In this document: positions 15,588-25,388 of the stretch, piece after piece
Position numbering within the stretch: the stretch's first letter is position 1
How the letters are laid out: each line of letters begins with the position of its first letter
Source of the DNA: Motiliproteus sp036960175
Lineage (GTDB): Bacteria > Pseudomonadota > Gammaproteobacteria > Pseudomonadales > Balneatricaceae
DNA: 64,000 nt
Direction of reading: 5' to 3'
Assembly (NCBI GenBank): GCA_036960175.1
Contig: JBALWH010000010.1
Coordinates: 1-64,000, forward strand
Made by a program: the position numbers and the translations under genes
Notes under the pieces: generated by a model
The model's database searches: none
Seen by the model: the letters and a program-made list of their open reading frames with translations, nothing else
Told to the model about the DNA's origin: nothing

Positions 15588-18140
15588 TTAGCTGGCCTTG
15601 GCGATCAGTTGGCTTTTTTCAGCTTCATTAGCTGGACGGATCTGCTCGCGTTCTTCAACGAACACGACATTGGTGTCGGTGGCATCGGTGTTGATGAAGT
15701 GGCTGAAGCGCTTCAGTTTTTCTGGATTCTCCAGAGTTGTGGTCCATTCACACTGGTAGTTGCCGATGTTGGAGGCCATTTCGGCTTCCAGTTCTTCGCC
15801 TAGTCCCAGGCTGTCATTGATAATGACGTCTTTGAGGTAGTCCATGCCGCCTTCGAGGTTGTCAAACCACACCGAGGTGCGCTGCAGACGATCGGCAGTA
15901 CGGATATAGAACATTAGGAAACGATCGATATATTTGATCAGGGTTTCTTTATCCAGATCGGTAGCAAACAAGTCAGCGTGGCGGGGTTTCATGCCACCGT
16001 TACCACAGACATACATGTTCCAGCCGTTTTCGGTGGCGATAATGCCCACGTCTTTGCACTGAGCTTCGGCACACTCGCGAGTACAGCCAGAGACGCCAAA
16101 CTTGATTTTATGAGGTGAGCGCAGACCTTTGTAGCGGTCCTCCACTTCGATGGCGAGGCCAACGCTGTCAGCGACACCGTAACGACACCAAGTGCTGCCG
16201 ACACAGGATTTAACCGTACGTAGTGATTTACCGTAGGCGTGACCGGTTTCAAAGCCGGCATCGACTAGTTTTTTCCAGATTGGCGGTAGTTCATGTAGCT
16301 GAGCACCGAATAGATCGATACGCTGGCCGCCGGTGATCTTGGTGTAAAGGCCATATTCTTTCGCCACTTCACCCAAGACAATCAGCTTGTCAGCGGTGAT
16401 CTCACCACCTGCAACACGTGGGACTACAGAATACGTGCCGTCTTTCTGCATATTACCCAGATAGATATCGTTGGTGTCCTGCAGGCCAATATGCTCATCT
16501 TTCAGTACGTAGTCATTCCAGCAGCTGGCCATGATATTGGCGACGGCAGGCTTGCAGATTTCACAGCCGTGACCGCTACCGTGCTTGTCCAACAGCTCCG
16601 CGAAGGACTTGATGTTGCCAACGCGTACCAAGTGATAGATCTCCTGGCGGGTGTTAGGGAAGTGCTCGCAAAGGTCGCGATTCACTTCAACACCGCGCTC
16701 TTCCAGTTCATGGTTAACCAAGCTGGTCAGTAGCGCAGCACAGCCACCACAACCGGTGGCGGCCTTGGTTTCTGTCTTAACATCGCCAACCGAGCAGCAG
16801 CCAGCGTCCATGGAGGCACGGATATCGCCTTTGGATACATCATGGCAGGAACAGATCTGTGCGGTTTCCGGTAGAGCGCCAACACCCAGGCCCGTCTGAG
16901 TATCGTCACCACGCTGTGGCAAAATAAGCGAGTCGGGGAATTCTGGCAGATGGATACCGTTAAGCATGTATTGCAGCAAGGTACCGTAATCTTCGGCATC
17001 ACCGATCATGACGGCCCCCAGCAGTTGCTGATTGGCTTCGTCGACCACAATCTTCTTGTAGACCTGATTAGGCTGGTCTACGTAGGTGTAGCAGCGAGCA
17101 CCAGGGGTGGTGCCATGAGCGTCGCCGATACTGGCCACATCTACACCCATCAACTTCAGCTTGGTGCTCATGTCTGCACCGGTAAAGGAGTGCAGTTCTC
17201 CAGCCTGGGCAACTTCTTCTACGGTGTGACCCGCTGCGACCTTTGCCATCTGGTAACCGGGAGCTACCAGACCAAAGATGCGGTTGTTCCAGAGCGCACA
17301 TTCGCCGATGGCATAGACATCAGGATTTGAGGTCTGGCACTGATTGTTGATTTCGATACCGCCGCGAGGTCCGACCGTCAGGCCGCTAGAACGGGCCAGT
17401 TCGTCCTGTGGACGGATACCGGCAGAGAACAGAATAATATCGGTTTCCAGATGTTCACCATCGGCGAACTCCATCCGGTGCACGCATTCTTCACCGGCAA
17501 TTATCTTACTGGTGGCCTTTGAGGTGTGTACCCCTACGCCCAGCTCTTCGATCTTTTCACGTAGCAGCGCACCGCCGCCGTCATCGACCTGAACTGCCAT
17601 CAGACGCGGGGCGAATTCGACCACGTGAGCTTGTAGGCCTAAATCTTTAATGGCTTTGGCGGCTTCCAGACCCAGCAGGCCGCCACCAATGACGGCGCCA
17701 ACTTTGGCGTTTTTAGCCGCTGCGGTCATGGCCTCCAGGTCTTCGATGGTGCGGTATACAAAACAGTTTTCGCGGTCGTTACCTTCGATAGGAGGTACGA
17801 AAGGATAGGAGCCGGTGGCCAGAATCAGCTTGTCATAAGCGATAGTCTCGCCTTTTTCAGAACGGACCTTTTTGCCTTCAAGATCGATATCGGTGACCTT
17901 ATCGCCTAGATAAACGCTAACGCCGTTTTCTTGATAAAAAGCGAGGCTGGTTAGCGCCAGAGATTCCGCATCGCCATTTTCGAAGTAGGAAGTAAGATGA
18001 ACCCGGTCGTAGGCAACCCGAGGTTCCTCACTGAAGGTGATGATCTCAAACTGATCGCGTAGCTCGCTTTCAAGCAAAGTCTCAATGTACTTATGTCCGA
18101 CCATGCCATTGCCAACAACTACAACTCTTTGCTTACTCAT
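15588..18140 (-). CDS. nirB: Nitrite reductase (NADH) large subunit
   Basis: 850 residues, full length. The order is an N-terminal FAD fold (VVVVGNGMVGHKYIE), an NAD fold (VGAVIGGGLLGLEAAKA), a BFD [2Fe-2S] domain around 420-465 (ICSCHDV...TGCGGC), and a C-terminal sirohaem/[4Fe-4S] domain with the ligand cysteines in CVGSTWCRYG and GCTRECAEAQC. It performs the six-electron reduction of nitrite to ammonium with NADH. It is first in its transcription unit (nirB-nirD-second nitrate reductase-DmsBC), behind a sigma-54-type promoter at 18208-18223. Confidence 0.97.
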   Translation of the reverse strand: MSKQRVVVVGNGMVGHKYIETLLESELRDQFEIITFSEEPRVAYDRVHLTSYFENGDAESLALTSLAFYQENGVSVYLGDKVTDIDLEGKKVRSEKGETIAYDKLILATGSYPFVPPIEGNDRENCFVYRTIEDLEAMTAAAKNAKVGAVIGGGLLGLEAAKAIKDLGLQAHVVEFAPRLMAVQVDDGGGALLREKIEELGVGVHTSKATSKIIAGEECVHRMEFADGEHLETDIILFSAGIRPQDELARSSGLTVGPRGGIEINNQCQTSNPDVYAIGECALWNNRIFGLVAPGYQMAKVAAGHTVEEVAQAGELHSFTGADMSTKLKLMGVDVASIGDAHGTTPGARCYTYVDQPNQVYKKIVVDEANQQLLGAVMIGDAEDYGTLLQYMLNGIHLPEFPDSLILPQRGDDTQTGLGVGALPETAQICSCHDVSKGDIRASMDAGCCSVGDVKTETKAATGCGGCAALLTSLVNHELEERGVEVNRDLCEHFPNTRQEIYHLVRVGNIKSFAELLDKHGSGHGCEICKPAVANIMASCWNDYVLKDEHIGLQDTNDIYLGNMQKDGTYSVVPRVAGGEITADKLIVLGEVAKEYGLYTKITGGQRIDLFGAQLHELPPIWKKLVDAGFETGHAYGKSLRTVKSCVGSTWCRYGVADSVGLAIEVEDRYKGLRSPHKIKFGVSGCTRECAEAQCKDVGIIATENGWNMYVCGNGGMKPRHADLFATDLDKETLIKYIDRFLMFYIRTADRLQRTSVWFDNLEGGMDYLKDVIINDSLGLGEELEAEMASNIGNYQCEWTTTLENPEKLKRFSHFINTDATDTNVVFVEEREQIRPANEAEKSQLIAKAS

Positions 18141-18207
18141 TGCAAACTCCAGAACTTTCTAATAGTGGCTGCAGCCAGCCTAATTAACTTTATATTGCGC
18201 TAGTTAA

Positions 18208-18223
18208 TGCAGAAACCATGCCA
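18208..18223 (-). promoter_or_regulatory. Sigma-54 promoter of nirB
   Basis: On the minus strand TGGCATGGTTTCTGCA has the GG-N10-GC spacing of sigma-54 promoters. Transcription would begin near 18197, giving a leader of about 57 bases with a GGCTGCAGCC palindrome but no terminator. Confidence 0.75.
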
Positions 18224-18391
18224 GAGATGGGTTTAGTGTCTAAGTTGTTGATTTGTCGTTAAGGAAGGGATGTTAAATGCATCAATAAGGTGCGTTATAT
18301 TGCTTTGCACAATTAAAATATGTTTTTTCTAAGGCTGAAAATTTGAAAATGTTTTTATGCAGTGCGTTGTTATGCGCTTTTTTGGAAAAAA

Positions 18392-18408
18392 CGCACTAAA
18401 GGGATGCG
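18392..18408. promoter_or_regulatory. NtrC-like enhancer site upstream of nirB
   Basis: CGCACTAAAGGGATGCG has the NtrC dyad form YGCA-N9-TGCR (consensus TGCACY-N5-RGTGCA), about 200 bp upstream of the predicted nirB start. The nrtA upstream region carries the same CGCACTAA-N4-ATGCGTTTTT block. Confidence 0.55.
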
Positions 18409-18537
18409 TTTTTTAAGGCTGTTTATGGGAGTTAGTGGTCTGCATTGTCACAGATATAGCCGTTCTTTAGTGGCTGCTTGTGCCGGGGTGGAGGCGACCC
18501 CGAAGCCAGTCGCCGAATGCTGAATACTCTGAAATGC

Positions 18538-20253
18538 TCAGGTCAGCAGCTGCACTATATTTAGAATTAGCAGCAGCACACAGAGACTTTTCCATACCAG
18601 TAGCGGATTCTTTTCGAGCAGTGGTTTGTTGCGTTCAGTATGTTGGAACGCCTTATTGGGGTTTTCCAGGTCGAACAGAAATTCTGACAATACCGGGTAG
18701 CGTCGAGCAGGATCAGCTGCGCAGGATTTTGCTAAACAGCCTTCTATCCATTCGGGCAGATCAGGCCGATCCAGTCGTGATGACAGGTAATTCAGTTCGC
18801 CATAGCCTTTGATCATATAGTTGTTGGCCGGGCGCTCCTTGTAGGGCACTTTACTGGTGAGCATTTCGTAACAGATGACGCCTAATGAAAACAGGTCCGA
18901 GCAGTGGGTGCCTATGTGTCCCAGCAGATACTCAGGTGCCACATAGTTGACCGAGCCTTGCGGAATGTCGTTTTCCAACGGGCTGCTGATCTCATCGATG
19001 CCCTTGATCCGCACCGTACCGAAGTCGATCAGTTTGATGCGGCCGTTAAGGTCGATAATAATGTTTTCCGGCTTAATATCCTGATGAATCATTTCCATTC
19101 GGTCGAGGGCACGCACCGCCACCGCGATCTGTTTAATTATTCCGCGCACCTGATCAAGGCTGGGTTGCGGGTGTTCAATCATCCACTGGCGTAAGGATTG
19201 TCCGGGAATATATTCCGACAGGTAGTAGAGGAAGCGTTTTTCCCGGGGCGGGTTAAACACCTTCATCACCGCCGGATGGTTAATCCGTTTGCCGACCCAT
19301 TCCTCTTTGATAAATCCATCCAGATACAGCGGATCTTCGGCAAAGTTATGGGAGGGGGTTTTCAGGGCATAAAGCTGATCACTGTTATCATCCTTGACCA
19401 GATACAGGTGACTGCGGGTGCCGCTGAATAAAACATCCAGCACCTGATAATCATCGATACGATTGCCCGCCTTCATCACCGGTGGAATAGGCAGGTGGGT
19501 GAGTTGGCGATGGGCCTCGTCCAGTTCCTCCATCGGTAGTTGATTAATGTGTAGCAGCAGGCAGCTGATATTGTCATCGCTGCCGTTTTCCAAGGCGGTG
19601 TTTACCAGGTGTTTGGCTTCGGCTTCCAGATCTGCTTCCAGTTCTGCCAAGCCTGCGATTAGTGCTCTATGATCTATAAATTCATGCAGACCGTCGGTAC
19701 TGAGTAAAAACAGATCACCTTGCTCGATAGCTTCGCGGCGGTAATCCACTTCAACGTGGGAGTCGATGCCCAAGGCACGGGTGAGATAGGACTTATTGCC
19801 ACCGAAGGTGCTGCTGTGATCTTGGGTCAGCAGTTCCAGTTCGCCCTGACGTAGGCGGTAGATGCGCGAATCACCGACATGAAAAAGGTGCGCGGTGGTG
19901 GATTTGATGACGATGGCCGAAAAAGTAGTCACCAGGGAGTTTTTTGCCCGGTTACCGCTATTACCGTGTTGATACAGCCAGCGGTTGAGGGCGGTCAGCA
20001 CCTTGGCGGCAGAATTCTTAACCGTCCAAGAATCGGCGGTGCTGTAGTAGTCATTGAGAAACTGGGTAACGGCGGTCTGGCTGGCAATATGGGATTCGGC
20101 ACTGGAGCTGACACCATCAGCCAGGGCGCAGGCGATGCCTTTATGTTTCAGCATCGGTGCCTCAGGAACATGAGCCGCAAAGGCATCTTGGTTTTGCTCC
20201 TTAATACCGGCGATGGACAAACCACCGATACTGACTTTAAGAGCTTGTGTCAT
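18538..20253 (-). CDS. Fused PP2C-type phosphatase and Ser/Thr protein kinase with C-terminal membrane anchor
   Basis: 571 residues. Residues 1-240 are a PP2C-family phosphatase (NQDAF D23, ALADGVSS D46, HVGDSRIY, LLSTDGLHEF, GSDDNISC). Residues about 265-530 are a Hanks-type kinase with HQDIKPENI and LIDFGTV (the HRD Arg is Gln). A hydrophobic segment at the C-terminus (PLLVWKSLCVLLLILNIVQLL) would anchor it in the membrane with both domains in the cytoplasm. A similar gene lies between nirB and the nitrate transporter in Pseudomonas, so the linkage is conserved. The substrate is unknown; NarK or the reductases are natural candidates. Confidence 0.93.
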   Translation of the reverse strand: MTQALKVSIGGLSIAGIKEQNQDAFAAHVPEAPMLKHKGIACALADGVSSSAESHIASQTAVTQFLNDYYSTADSWTVKNSAAKVLTALNRWLYQHGNSGNRAKNSLVTTFSAIVIKSTTAHLFHVGDSRIYRLRQGELELLTQDHSSTFGGNKSYLTRALGIDSHVEVDYRREAIEQGDLFLLSTDGLHEFIDHRALIAGLAELEADLEAEAKHLVNTALENGSDDNISCLLLHINQLPMEELDEAHRQLTHLPIPPVMKAGNRIDDYQVLDVLFSGTRSHLYLVKDDNSDQLYALKTPSHNFAEDPLYLDGFIKEEWVGKRINHPAVMKVFNPPREKRFLYYLSEYIPGQSLRQWMIEHPQPSLDQVRGIIKQIAVAVRALDRMEMIHQDIKPENIIIDLNGRIKLIDFGTVRIKGIDEISSPLENDIPQGSVNYVAPEYLLGHIGTHCSDLFSLGVICYEMLTSKVPYKERPANNYMIKGYGELNYLSSRLDRPDLPEWIEGCLAKSCAADPARRYPVLSEFLFDLENPNKAFQHTERNKPLLEKNPLLVWKSLCVLLLILNIVQLLT

Positions 20254-20380
20254 AGCTGATTCCCTGGACGCTATTGAACAGCACCTTGATGATTAACCCG
20301 CCAGATTAATCTCGCGCTGTACTGAGTGTAATCATTGATATTAAAAAAGAAAATCTTGTTGCAGAGATCAGTGTTATAAA

Positions 20381-20420
20381 CGCAGAAAACCCCGGTGATC
20401 CATGAGATCTGACCGGGGTT
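20381..20420 (-). terminator. Intrinsic terminator after narK
   Basis: Arms AACCCCGGT and ACCGGGGTT around a 15-base loop, followed on the minus strand by TTTTC. It separates narK from the kinase gene. Confidence 0.75.
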
Positions 20421-20450
20421 GGCGCTAAAAAGAAGCGTTTGCTAACAACA

Positions 20451-21923
20451 TTAAGTAACGTCGATCATCTGCACGCTACCGTCTTCGCCGATTTCTGCGA
20501 TCTGGCCCTTAGGTTCTTCCATCAGCAGCAAAGTAGCAAAACCGATAACAGCTGTGCCGGCGATCACCATAAAGAACGTAGAGTAATCAACTAGCGACAG
20601 TACGGTCAGGTAAACCACCGCACCAACGTTACCGTAAGCACCGGTCATACCGGCGATCTGACCGGTCAGACGTCGCTTGATCAGCGGTACGGCGGCGAAT
20701 ACTGCACCTTCACCGGACTGTACAAAGAAGGAGCAAGCCATTGCAGCGGCAACGGCCAGGAACAGAGGCCAGGTGTTATCGATCATTGCCATCACTGCAT
20801 AACCTGCTGCCAGACCGGCAGTCAAAATCAGCAATACAGATTTACGACCGAAACGGTCACTCAACCAACCCCCGGCAGGACGAGAAGCCAGGTTCATAAA
20901 GGCATAAGCGGAAGCCAGCAGACCGGCGTAAACCATATCCAGTTCGAACACGTCAGCGAAGAACAGTGGCAGCATGGAAACCACCGCCAGCTCTGAACCA
21001 AAGGTGGCGAAGTAAAGGATGTTCAGAACCGCAACCTGCTTGAACTTGTACTGGTGAATCTCAGGAACTTCTTTAACGAAGATCTCTTTGTTGATGCTGT
21101 AAGACTTGTAGCAGTCATAAATATACAGAACGACCAGACCCACATAGATAGCGTAAGCAGCGGTTGCGCCGATGGTGCTGACACCCGACGGAGATAGCTT
21201 CCAGGTCAGCAGCGCCAGGGCTGCGTACATAGGGATCTTCATCAGTAGCAGGAACCAAAAATCACTGACGCTAGTGACTTCCAGGCCGCCAATTTTTTTA
21301 GGCTTGAAGTAGGTAGAACCTTTAGGCGTATCGCTAACGTTTTTGTACCAGATAAAGCTGAATACCAGGCTGATCGCACCGGTCAGGGCGACCGAATAAC
21401 GCCATCCATCTTCACCGCCAAACAGCAGTGCCAGCGTTGGCAGCAACATCGCAGCAGCGGCTGAACCGAAGTTGCCCCAGCCGCCGTAGATACCTTCCGC
21501 AGTACCCAGCTCGTTGGCAGGGAACCACTCGCTCACCATGCGGATACCCACCACGAAACCGGCACCGACAAAACCCAGCGCGAAGCGGGCAATGGCTGCT
21601 TGGTCGAAGGTTTCGGCCATGGCAAAGAAGAAGCAGGGGAAGGCTGACAGGAACAAAATCGCCGAGTAGATGATACGAGGACCATATTTATCGGTCAGCA
21701 TACCGACCAATACCCGCGCCGGAATGGTCAGGGCCACGTTCAGAATCAGCAGGGTTTTGATCTCGCTTCTGGTTAATCCCAGAGACTCAGCTATTACACC
21801 CATTAAAGGTGCGTGGTTAAACCAGACGAAGAACGTAATAAAGAATGCGATCCAACTCATGTGCAAAGTCTTCATCTTCCCGGTAAAGGAAAACAGACTG
21901 AATTTTTCGGATTGAACACTCAT
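20451..21923 (-). CDS. narK: Nitrate/nitrite transporter of the major facilitator superfamily (NarK/NasA type)
   Basis: 490 residues with about 12 membrane segments. Nitrate-porter features include the glycine-rich signature GGWGNFGSAAAAMLLP, a second glycine-rich stretch (GMTGAYGNVGAVVYL) and R-containing helices (GIRMVSEWFP). ATG at 21923 is preferred over 21938 because GAGG lies 10 bases ahead and the predicted sigma-54 start (about 21954) leaves room for it. It imports nitrate (or exchanges it for nitrite). It has its own sigma-54 promoter and terminator, so it is an independent unit beside nirB and the kinase. Confidence 0.93.
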   Translation of the reverse strand: MSVQSEKFSLFSFTGKMKTLHMSWIAFFITFFVWFNHAPLMGVIAESLGLTRSEIKTLLILNVALTIPARVLVGMLTDKYGPRIIYSAILFLSAFPCFFFAMAETFDQAAIARFALGFVGAGFVVGIRMVSEWFPANELGTAEGIYGGWGNFGSAAAAMLLPTLALLFGGEDGWRYSVALTGAISLVFSFIWYKNVSDTPKGSTYFKPKKIGGLEVTSVSDFWFLLLMKIPMYAALALLTWKLSPSGVSTIGATAAYAIYVGLVVLYIYDCYKSYSINKEIFVKEVPEIHQYKFKQVAVLNILYFATFGSELAVVSMLPLFFADVFELDMVYAGLLASAYAFMNLASRPAGGWLSDRFGRKSVLLILTAGLAAGYAVMAMIDNTWPLFLAVAAAMACSFFVQSGEGAVFAAVPLIKRRLTGQIAGMTGAYGNVGAVVYLTVLSLVDYSTFFMVIAGTAVIGFATLLLMEEPKGQIAEIGEDGSVQMIDVT

Positions 21924-21963
21924 GGGGATAAACCTCATAACTAATAATTTGATAAATACCCTA

Positions 21964-21980
21964 AAGCAGAAACTGTGCCA
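21964..21980 (-). promoter_or_regulatory. Sigma-54 promoter of narK
   Basis: On the minus strand TGGCACAGTTTCTGCTT has GG at 21979-21978 and GC at 21967-21966, ten bases apart. This is a near-consensus sigma-54 promoter with a predicted start near 21954. Confidence 0.78.
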
Positions 21981-22079
21981 TATGTCACAATTTATATTTA
22001 AGTTGTTTTAAAACATGTTGTTATGTGTTCGTTTTATGTGTGTAGGCAGGTTCTTGTGGATGCCGCAGTGCACTATAAA

Positions 22080-22096
22080 TGCAACCCAATGGTGCG
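22080..22096. promoter_or_regulatory. NtrC-like enhancer site upstream of narK
   Basis: TGCAACCCAATGGTGCG fits TGCA-N9-TGCR, about 130 bp upstream of the predicted sigma-54 start. Confidence 0.5.
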
Positions 22097-22322
22097 CAAA
22101 CGTGGGGCGTTTTTATGAAGCGCACTTTATTGGGGTGTGTTCTGGCGCTTGGTTGCACCAACATTAGTCATTGCTTAAGTTCTGGGTTATCACAATGGTG
22201 CGCAGAATGATTATGCCCAGGCAGTACCAGGCTAAACGGTGCTTCGTGCACCATATCAGGTTGTATCTGTTCTATTAGTGAGCAAATGTAAAGGGGGCAG
22301 AGACTGCTGCTCCCCGCTATCA

Positions 22323-22373
<51 letters not shown>

Positions 22374-22390
22374 TTTAGTAAATTCAGCTA

Positions 22391-24385
22391 TTAGGCCAGA
22401 ATAAACTTACCCACTAACTGTTGCTGTTGTTCGGCTAGCGCTACCATTTGATCGCCTTTTTCGACGATACGAACTGAATCGTTAGAGCATTCTTCAGTCA
22501 TGGTTGCAATCTGCTGAACACTCTTGTCAATTTCAGCGCAGGTGTAACTTTGCTCCTCAGCCGCCGTGGCAATGTGCTCGCTGAGGCCGCGAATATCTTC
22601 CAATCGATTGACCATCGCTGACAATTCGCAACCTGCTTTTTCAATCCCGGTTACACTGTTTTTTACCTCATCACTGCTGCTATCCATAATGGTTACGGCT
22701 TCTCCTGCGCCTTGCTGCAGTTGCTCAATAATGGTTTGGATCTCGGCGGTGGAATTTTGGGTTCTGCTGGCCAAGGTGCGGACCTCGTCGGCAACCACCG
22801 CGAATCCTCGACCTTGATCGCCGGCTCTTGCTGCTTCAATCGCCGCGTTTAAGGCCAACAGATTGGTCTGCTCAGCGATACTACGGATCACTTCCAGAAT
22901 CTGACCGATGGTGTTGGAGCGGTCGTTGAGGCGGTCGATGACTTCGCTTGCCTCTTTGATTTTACTGGCCAGGGTTTGAATCATCTGAATGTTTTTGTCC
23001 ATGGTGGTGCGATTGACGTTGGCGCTTTGATCAATCTCTATAATCGCCTGCTGGGCTTGCTCAGCACCTTTTGCCACTTCTTTAACGCAACCCACCATTT
23101 CATTCATGGAGCTGACAACGATAGCGGTCTGTTCACTCTGCCGTTGCATGTTGGTGCGGCTCTTATCACTCAACTCAGCGGTATCGGTAATGGTTTCTGC
23201 CACCTGCGTAGAGCTGCTGCTGATGGCTCCAATGGTGACGGTCAGTTGTTCGGCTAATTGATTGACCCAGATCGACAGGTCGGCAAACTCATCCTTACTG
23301 ACAATTTTGATGCGATGTTTCATGTCGCCATCGGCCATCACCCTGAGCATCGACATGATCTCTTTTAGTGGGCGACGTATGCTTCGACAAACCGATAAAC
23401 CGGTAATGACCGCGAGCAAAATTGAAACAAATCCGATGGCAAAGCTGGTCTGTTGGGCGGTGGCTGCCGACTCTCCCGCCATCACTTGTTCTGTCCTTGC
23501 CTGTTCTTCTACTAATCCCATCAATTGATTGAGTTGTGAGGTTGAGGTGTTAATTAGGGTTGTTAGCACCGCTAGTTGTTCAGCGTTTTGTTGTTTGCGT
23601 TGTTGTTGCTGCTGGGTTAAGGGTAAAAGTCCTTGCTCACCGGCTATCAGGGTATTAATAACATGGAGGCTTTTAGCCAGATCTTCTGCTGTTGTAGCAT
23701 TGGTTGCAGCCAGCTTTTCGATACGCTGGCCCATCGCTTTCAGCCCTTGATCAATATCGCTGTAGACGTTTGGCGTGCTTGATTCCAGACCTTGGGTGTT
23801 TAACATGCGCAGTGAATCGTTTAGCGCTGCCAGTTGTGCAGCTAGGGTAGTTGCCGCTGAAATCTCGTTATGATCGTCGCCATAGTTGGCAAGATCTTCC
23901 AGATCTGATTTTAACGTTGCCAGCTTTGATCGCAGCTGTTCTTGGCTACTGATATAGGCGGGCGCTGCTTTAATAAACTGGGTATGTATTTCAAACAATG
24001 TATCGGCATCGCCTAAAAATTGGCTGCCGGAAGCATCTGTTTCTTGCAGCAGGGCGCTAACCGTGGGGAATTCAACCGCCAGTTCTTTCAACCGCCCCTG
24101 ACTGCCCTGATAACCGGCTCTTTGTGCTTTAAAGGCGGTCTGGTAGCCGACCATTTGTTCCAAGTCTGAGGATGCCAGGAATTGCATCATGGTTTTATTG
24201 GCTGACAAGAGTGATACGCCCATAACGCCACTGGATACCAGCATCGGGGCTATCTGTTCGCCGGCGCGATCGACCTGATCATTGAGTTGCAGTAAGCCTC
24301 TGTAGGAGGAAAAAATCATTACCAGCATCAGAACCACCAGCAAGGTAAATCCGGCTCCGATTCGTTGGGTTATTGTTATTCTCAT
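22391..24385 (-). CDS. Methyl-accepting chemotaxis protein with long helical periplasmic sensor
   Basis: 664 residues. Membrane segment 1 is at about 10-30; a roughly 270-residue all-helical periplasmic region has the size of a helical bimodular (HBM) sensor; membrane segment 2 is TSFAIGFVSILLAVITGLSV. A HAMP domain and the signalling tip (EQTNLLALNAAIEAARAGDQ) follow. ATG at 24385 is chosen, with AGGAG 11 bases ahead. Two periplasmic binding protein genes lie immediately upstream on the same strand. HBM sensors can read solute-binding proteins (TorS with TorT), so this receptor may sense ligand through one of them. Confidence 0.92.
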   Translation of the reverse strand: MRITITQRIGAGFTLLVVLMLVMIFSSYRGLLQLNDQVDRAGEQIAPMLVSSGVMGVSLLSANKTMMQFLASSDLEQMVGYQTAFKAQRAGYQGSQGRLKELAVEFPTVSALLQETDASGSQFLGDADTLFEIHTQFIKAAPAYISSQEQLRSKLATLKSDLEDLANYGDDHNEISAATTLAAQLAALNDSLRMLNTQGLESSTPNVYSDIDQGLKAMGQRIEKLAATNATTAEDLAKSLHVINTLIAGEQGLLPLTQQQQQRKQQNAEQLAVLTTLINTSTSQLNQLMGLVEEQARTEQVMAGESAATAQQTSFAIGFVSILLAVITGLSVCRSIRRPLKEIMSMLRVMADGDMKHRIKIVSKDEFADLSIWVNQLAEQLTVTIGAISSSSTQVAETITDTAELSDKSRTNMQRQSEQTAIVVSSMNEMVGCVKEVAKGAEQAQQAIIEIDQSANVNRTTMDKNIQMIQTLASKIKEASEVIDRLNDRSNTIGQILEVIRSIAEQTNLLALNAAIEAARAGDQGRGFAVVADEVRTLASRTQNSTAEIQTIIEQLQQGAGEAVTIMDSSSDEVKNSVTGIEKAGCELSAMVNRLEDIRGLSEHIATAAEEQSYTCAEIDKSVQQIATMTEECSNDSVRIVEKGDQMVALAEQQQQLVGKFILA

Positions 24386-24517
24386 GCCTTTTACTCTCCT
24401 GTTAGTGCTAAAAACCAAAACCGTCTGGAACCAGAAACTGGATACAGGTGATAGATCCCGTCTTGGGTTTTAGCGGTCTTCTCATTCTTCGGATTGTTAT
24501 TTTTGGCCCAGTTATGG

Positions 24518-25333
24518 TTACCTGGAACCGGCGCTAGCGGTCTCTTCAGCGGCGTAGGGTGTAACGCCATACTTGCGATAAATCTTCAGTAACTCACCGC
24601 TTCTTCGTAGTTCTTTCATCTCGTTGCCGACCAGACTTGCGAATTGGCTCGCTCGCGGATGTTGCGGATGAAACGCGATATACATATTCTCTGCGCTTAG
24701 CTTCCCTGCGGGCTTGAGGTCAATGAGGCCGCCCTGCTGTTGGAGCTGGTAATTGAGCACGTTTTGATCTTCGAGCAGCGCATTAATTCGCCCTCGACGG
24801 AGGCCTCTAAGAAGCTGTTGAATTGCTGATTCACTGCTGACTTCCATGACTTTTTCAGTGTGGTGGTAGCGTCTTATGTAGCTGTCCATGGAGCCGCAGG
24901 AGTTGTCCTGAGTCACCCCGATCCGAACCGGGGTCAGGGAGCGTAATCCTTGGTATTCCCAGCTGGAGGTGGCCAACGTGAAGAATTGGATAACCGATAC
25001 CGCTTGGGGCACTTTAGGGTACCTAAATGTGGGGGCGTTTCTGCGTAGTACACCGATTACGCCGGAAATCTCACCCAGTTCTGCATACCTCAATGCACGG
25101 CTCCAGGGGAGATAGATCACTTGAATCTGGTGACCGGTGCGGCTAAATGCATGCTTTGCTATTTCCACCAGGATCCCAGGTAGCTCTGGGGATTCATCGC
25201 AGACATAAGGGCATTTTAGATTCGCTCCCAGAGTGATGACCTCCGCCCTCAATCCCTGGCCGCAAAATGCCAAAGCCAGACTTAGGAGTAGTCCGGTTGA
25301 AAACTGTTTTGATAAGGGTCGTATCGACATCAT
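24518..25333 (-). CDS. Periplasmic solute-binding protein, family 3
   Basis: 271 residues with a signal peptide (hydrophobic 12-30, RAE cleavage region) and the SBP_bac_3 fold: ITLGANLKCPY at the start, YLPWSRALRYAELGEISGVIGV, and a C-terminal KELRRSGELLKIYRKYG. Family 3 proteins bind amino acids or other small polar ligands. No permease or ATPase is adjacent. It lies between an orphan TRAP binding protein and a chemoreceptor, so a sensory role is likely. Confidence 0.8.
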   Translation of the reverse strand: MMSIRPLSKQFSTGLLLSLALAFCGQGLRAEVITLGANLKCPYVCDESPELPGILVEIAKHAFSRTGHQIQVIYLPWSRALRYAELGEISGVIGVLRRNAPTFRYPKVPQAVSVIQFFTLATSSWEYQGLRSLTPVRIGVTQDNSCGSMDSYIRRYHHTEKVMEVSSESAIQQLLRGLRRGRINALLEDQNVLNYQLQQQGGLIDLKPAGKLSAENMYIAFHPQHPRASQFASLVGNEMKELRRSGELLKIYRKYGVTPYAAEETASAGSR

Positions 25334-25388
25334 CCACCGCTCAATGCTAGTTACTGTTGTTTCCTGGTCGAATCTTCTTACCGGCTGA

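Noticed and set aside
6640..21900. Numerous 60-220 residue frames opposite the nitrate genes
   Set aside because: They lie antisense to long genes with clear domains and arise from codon bias of the true strand.
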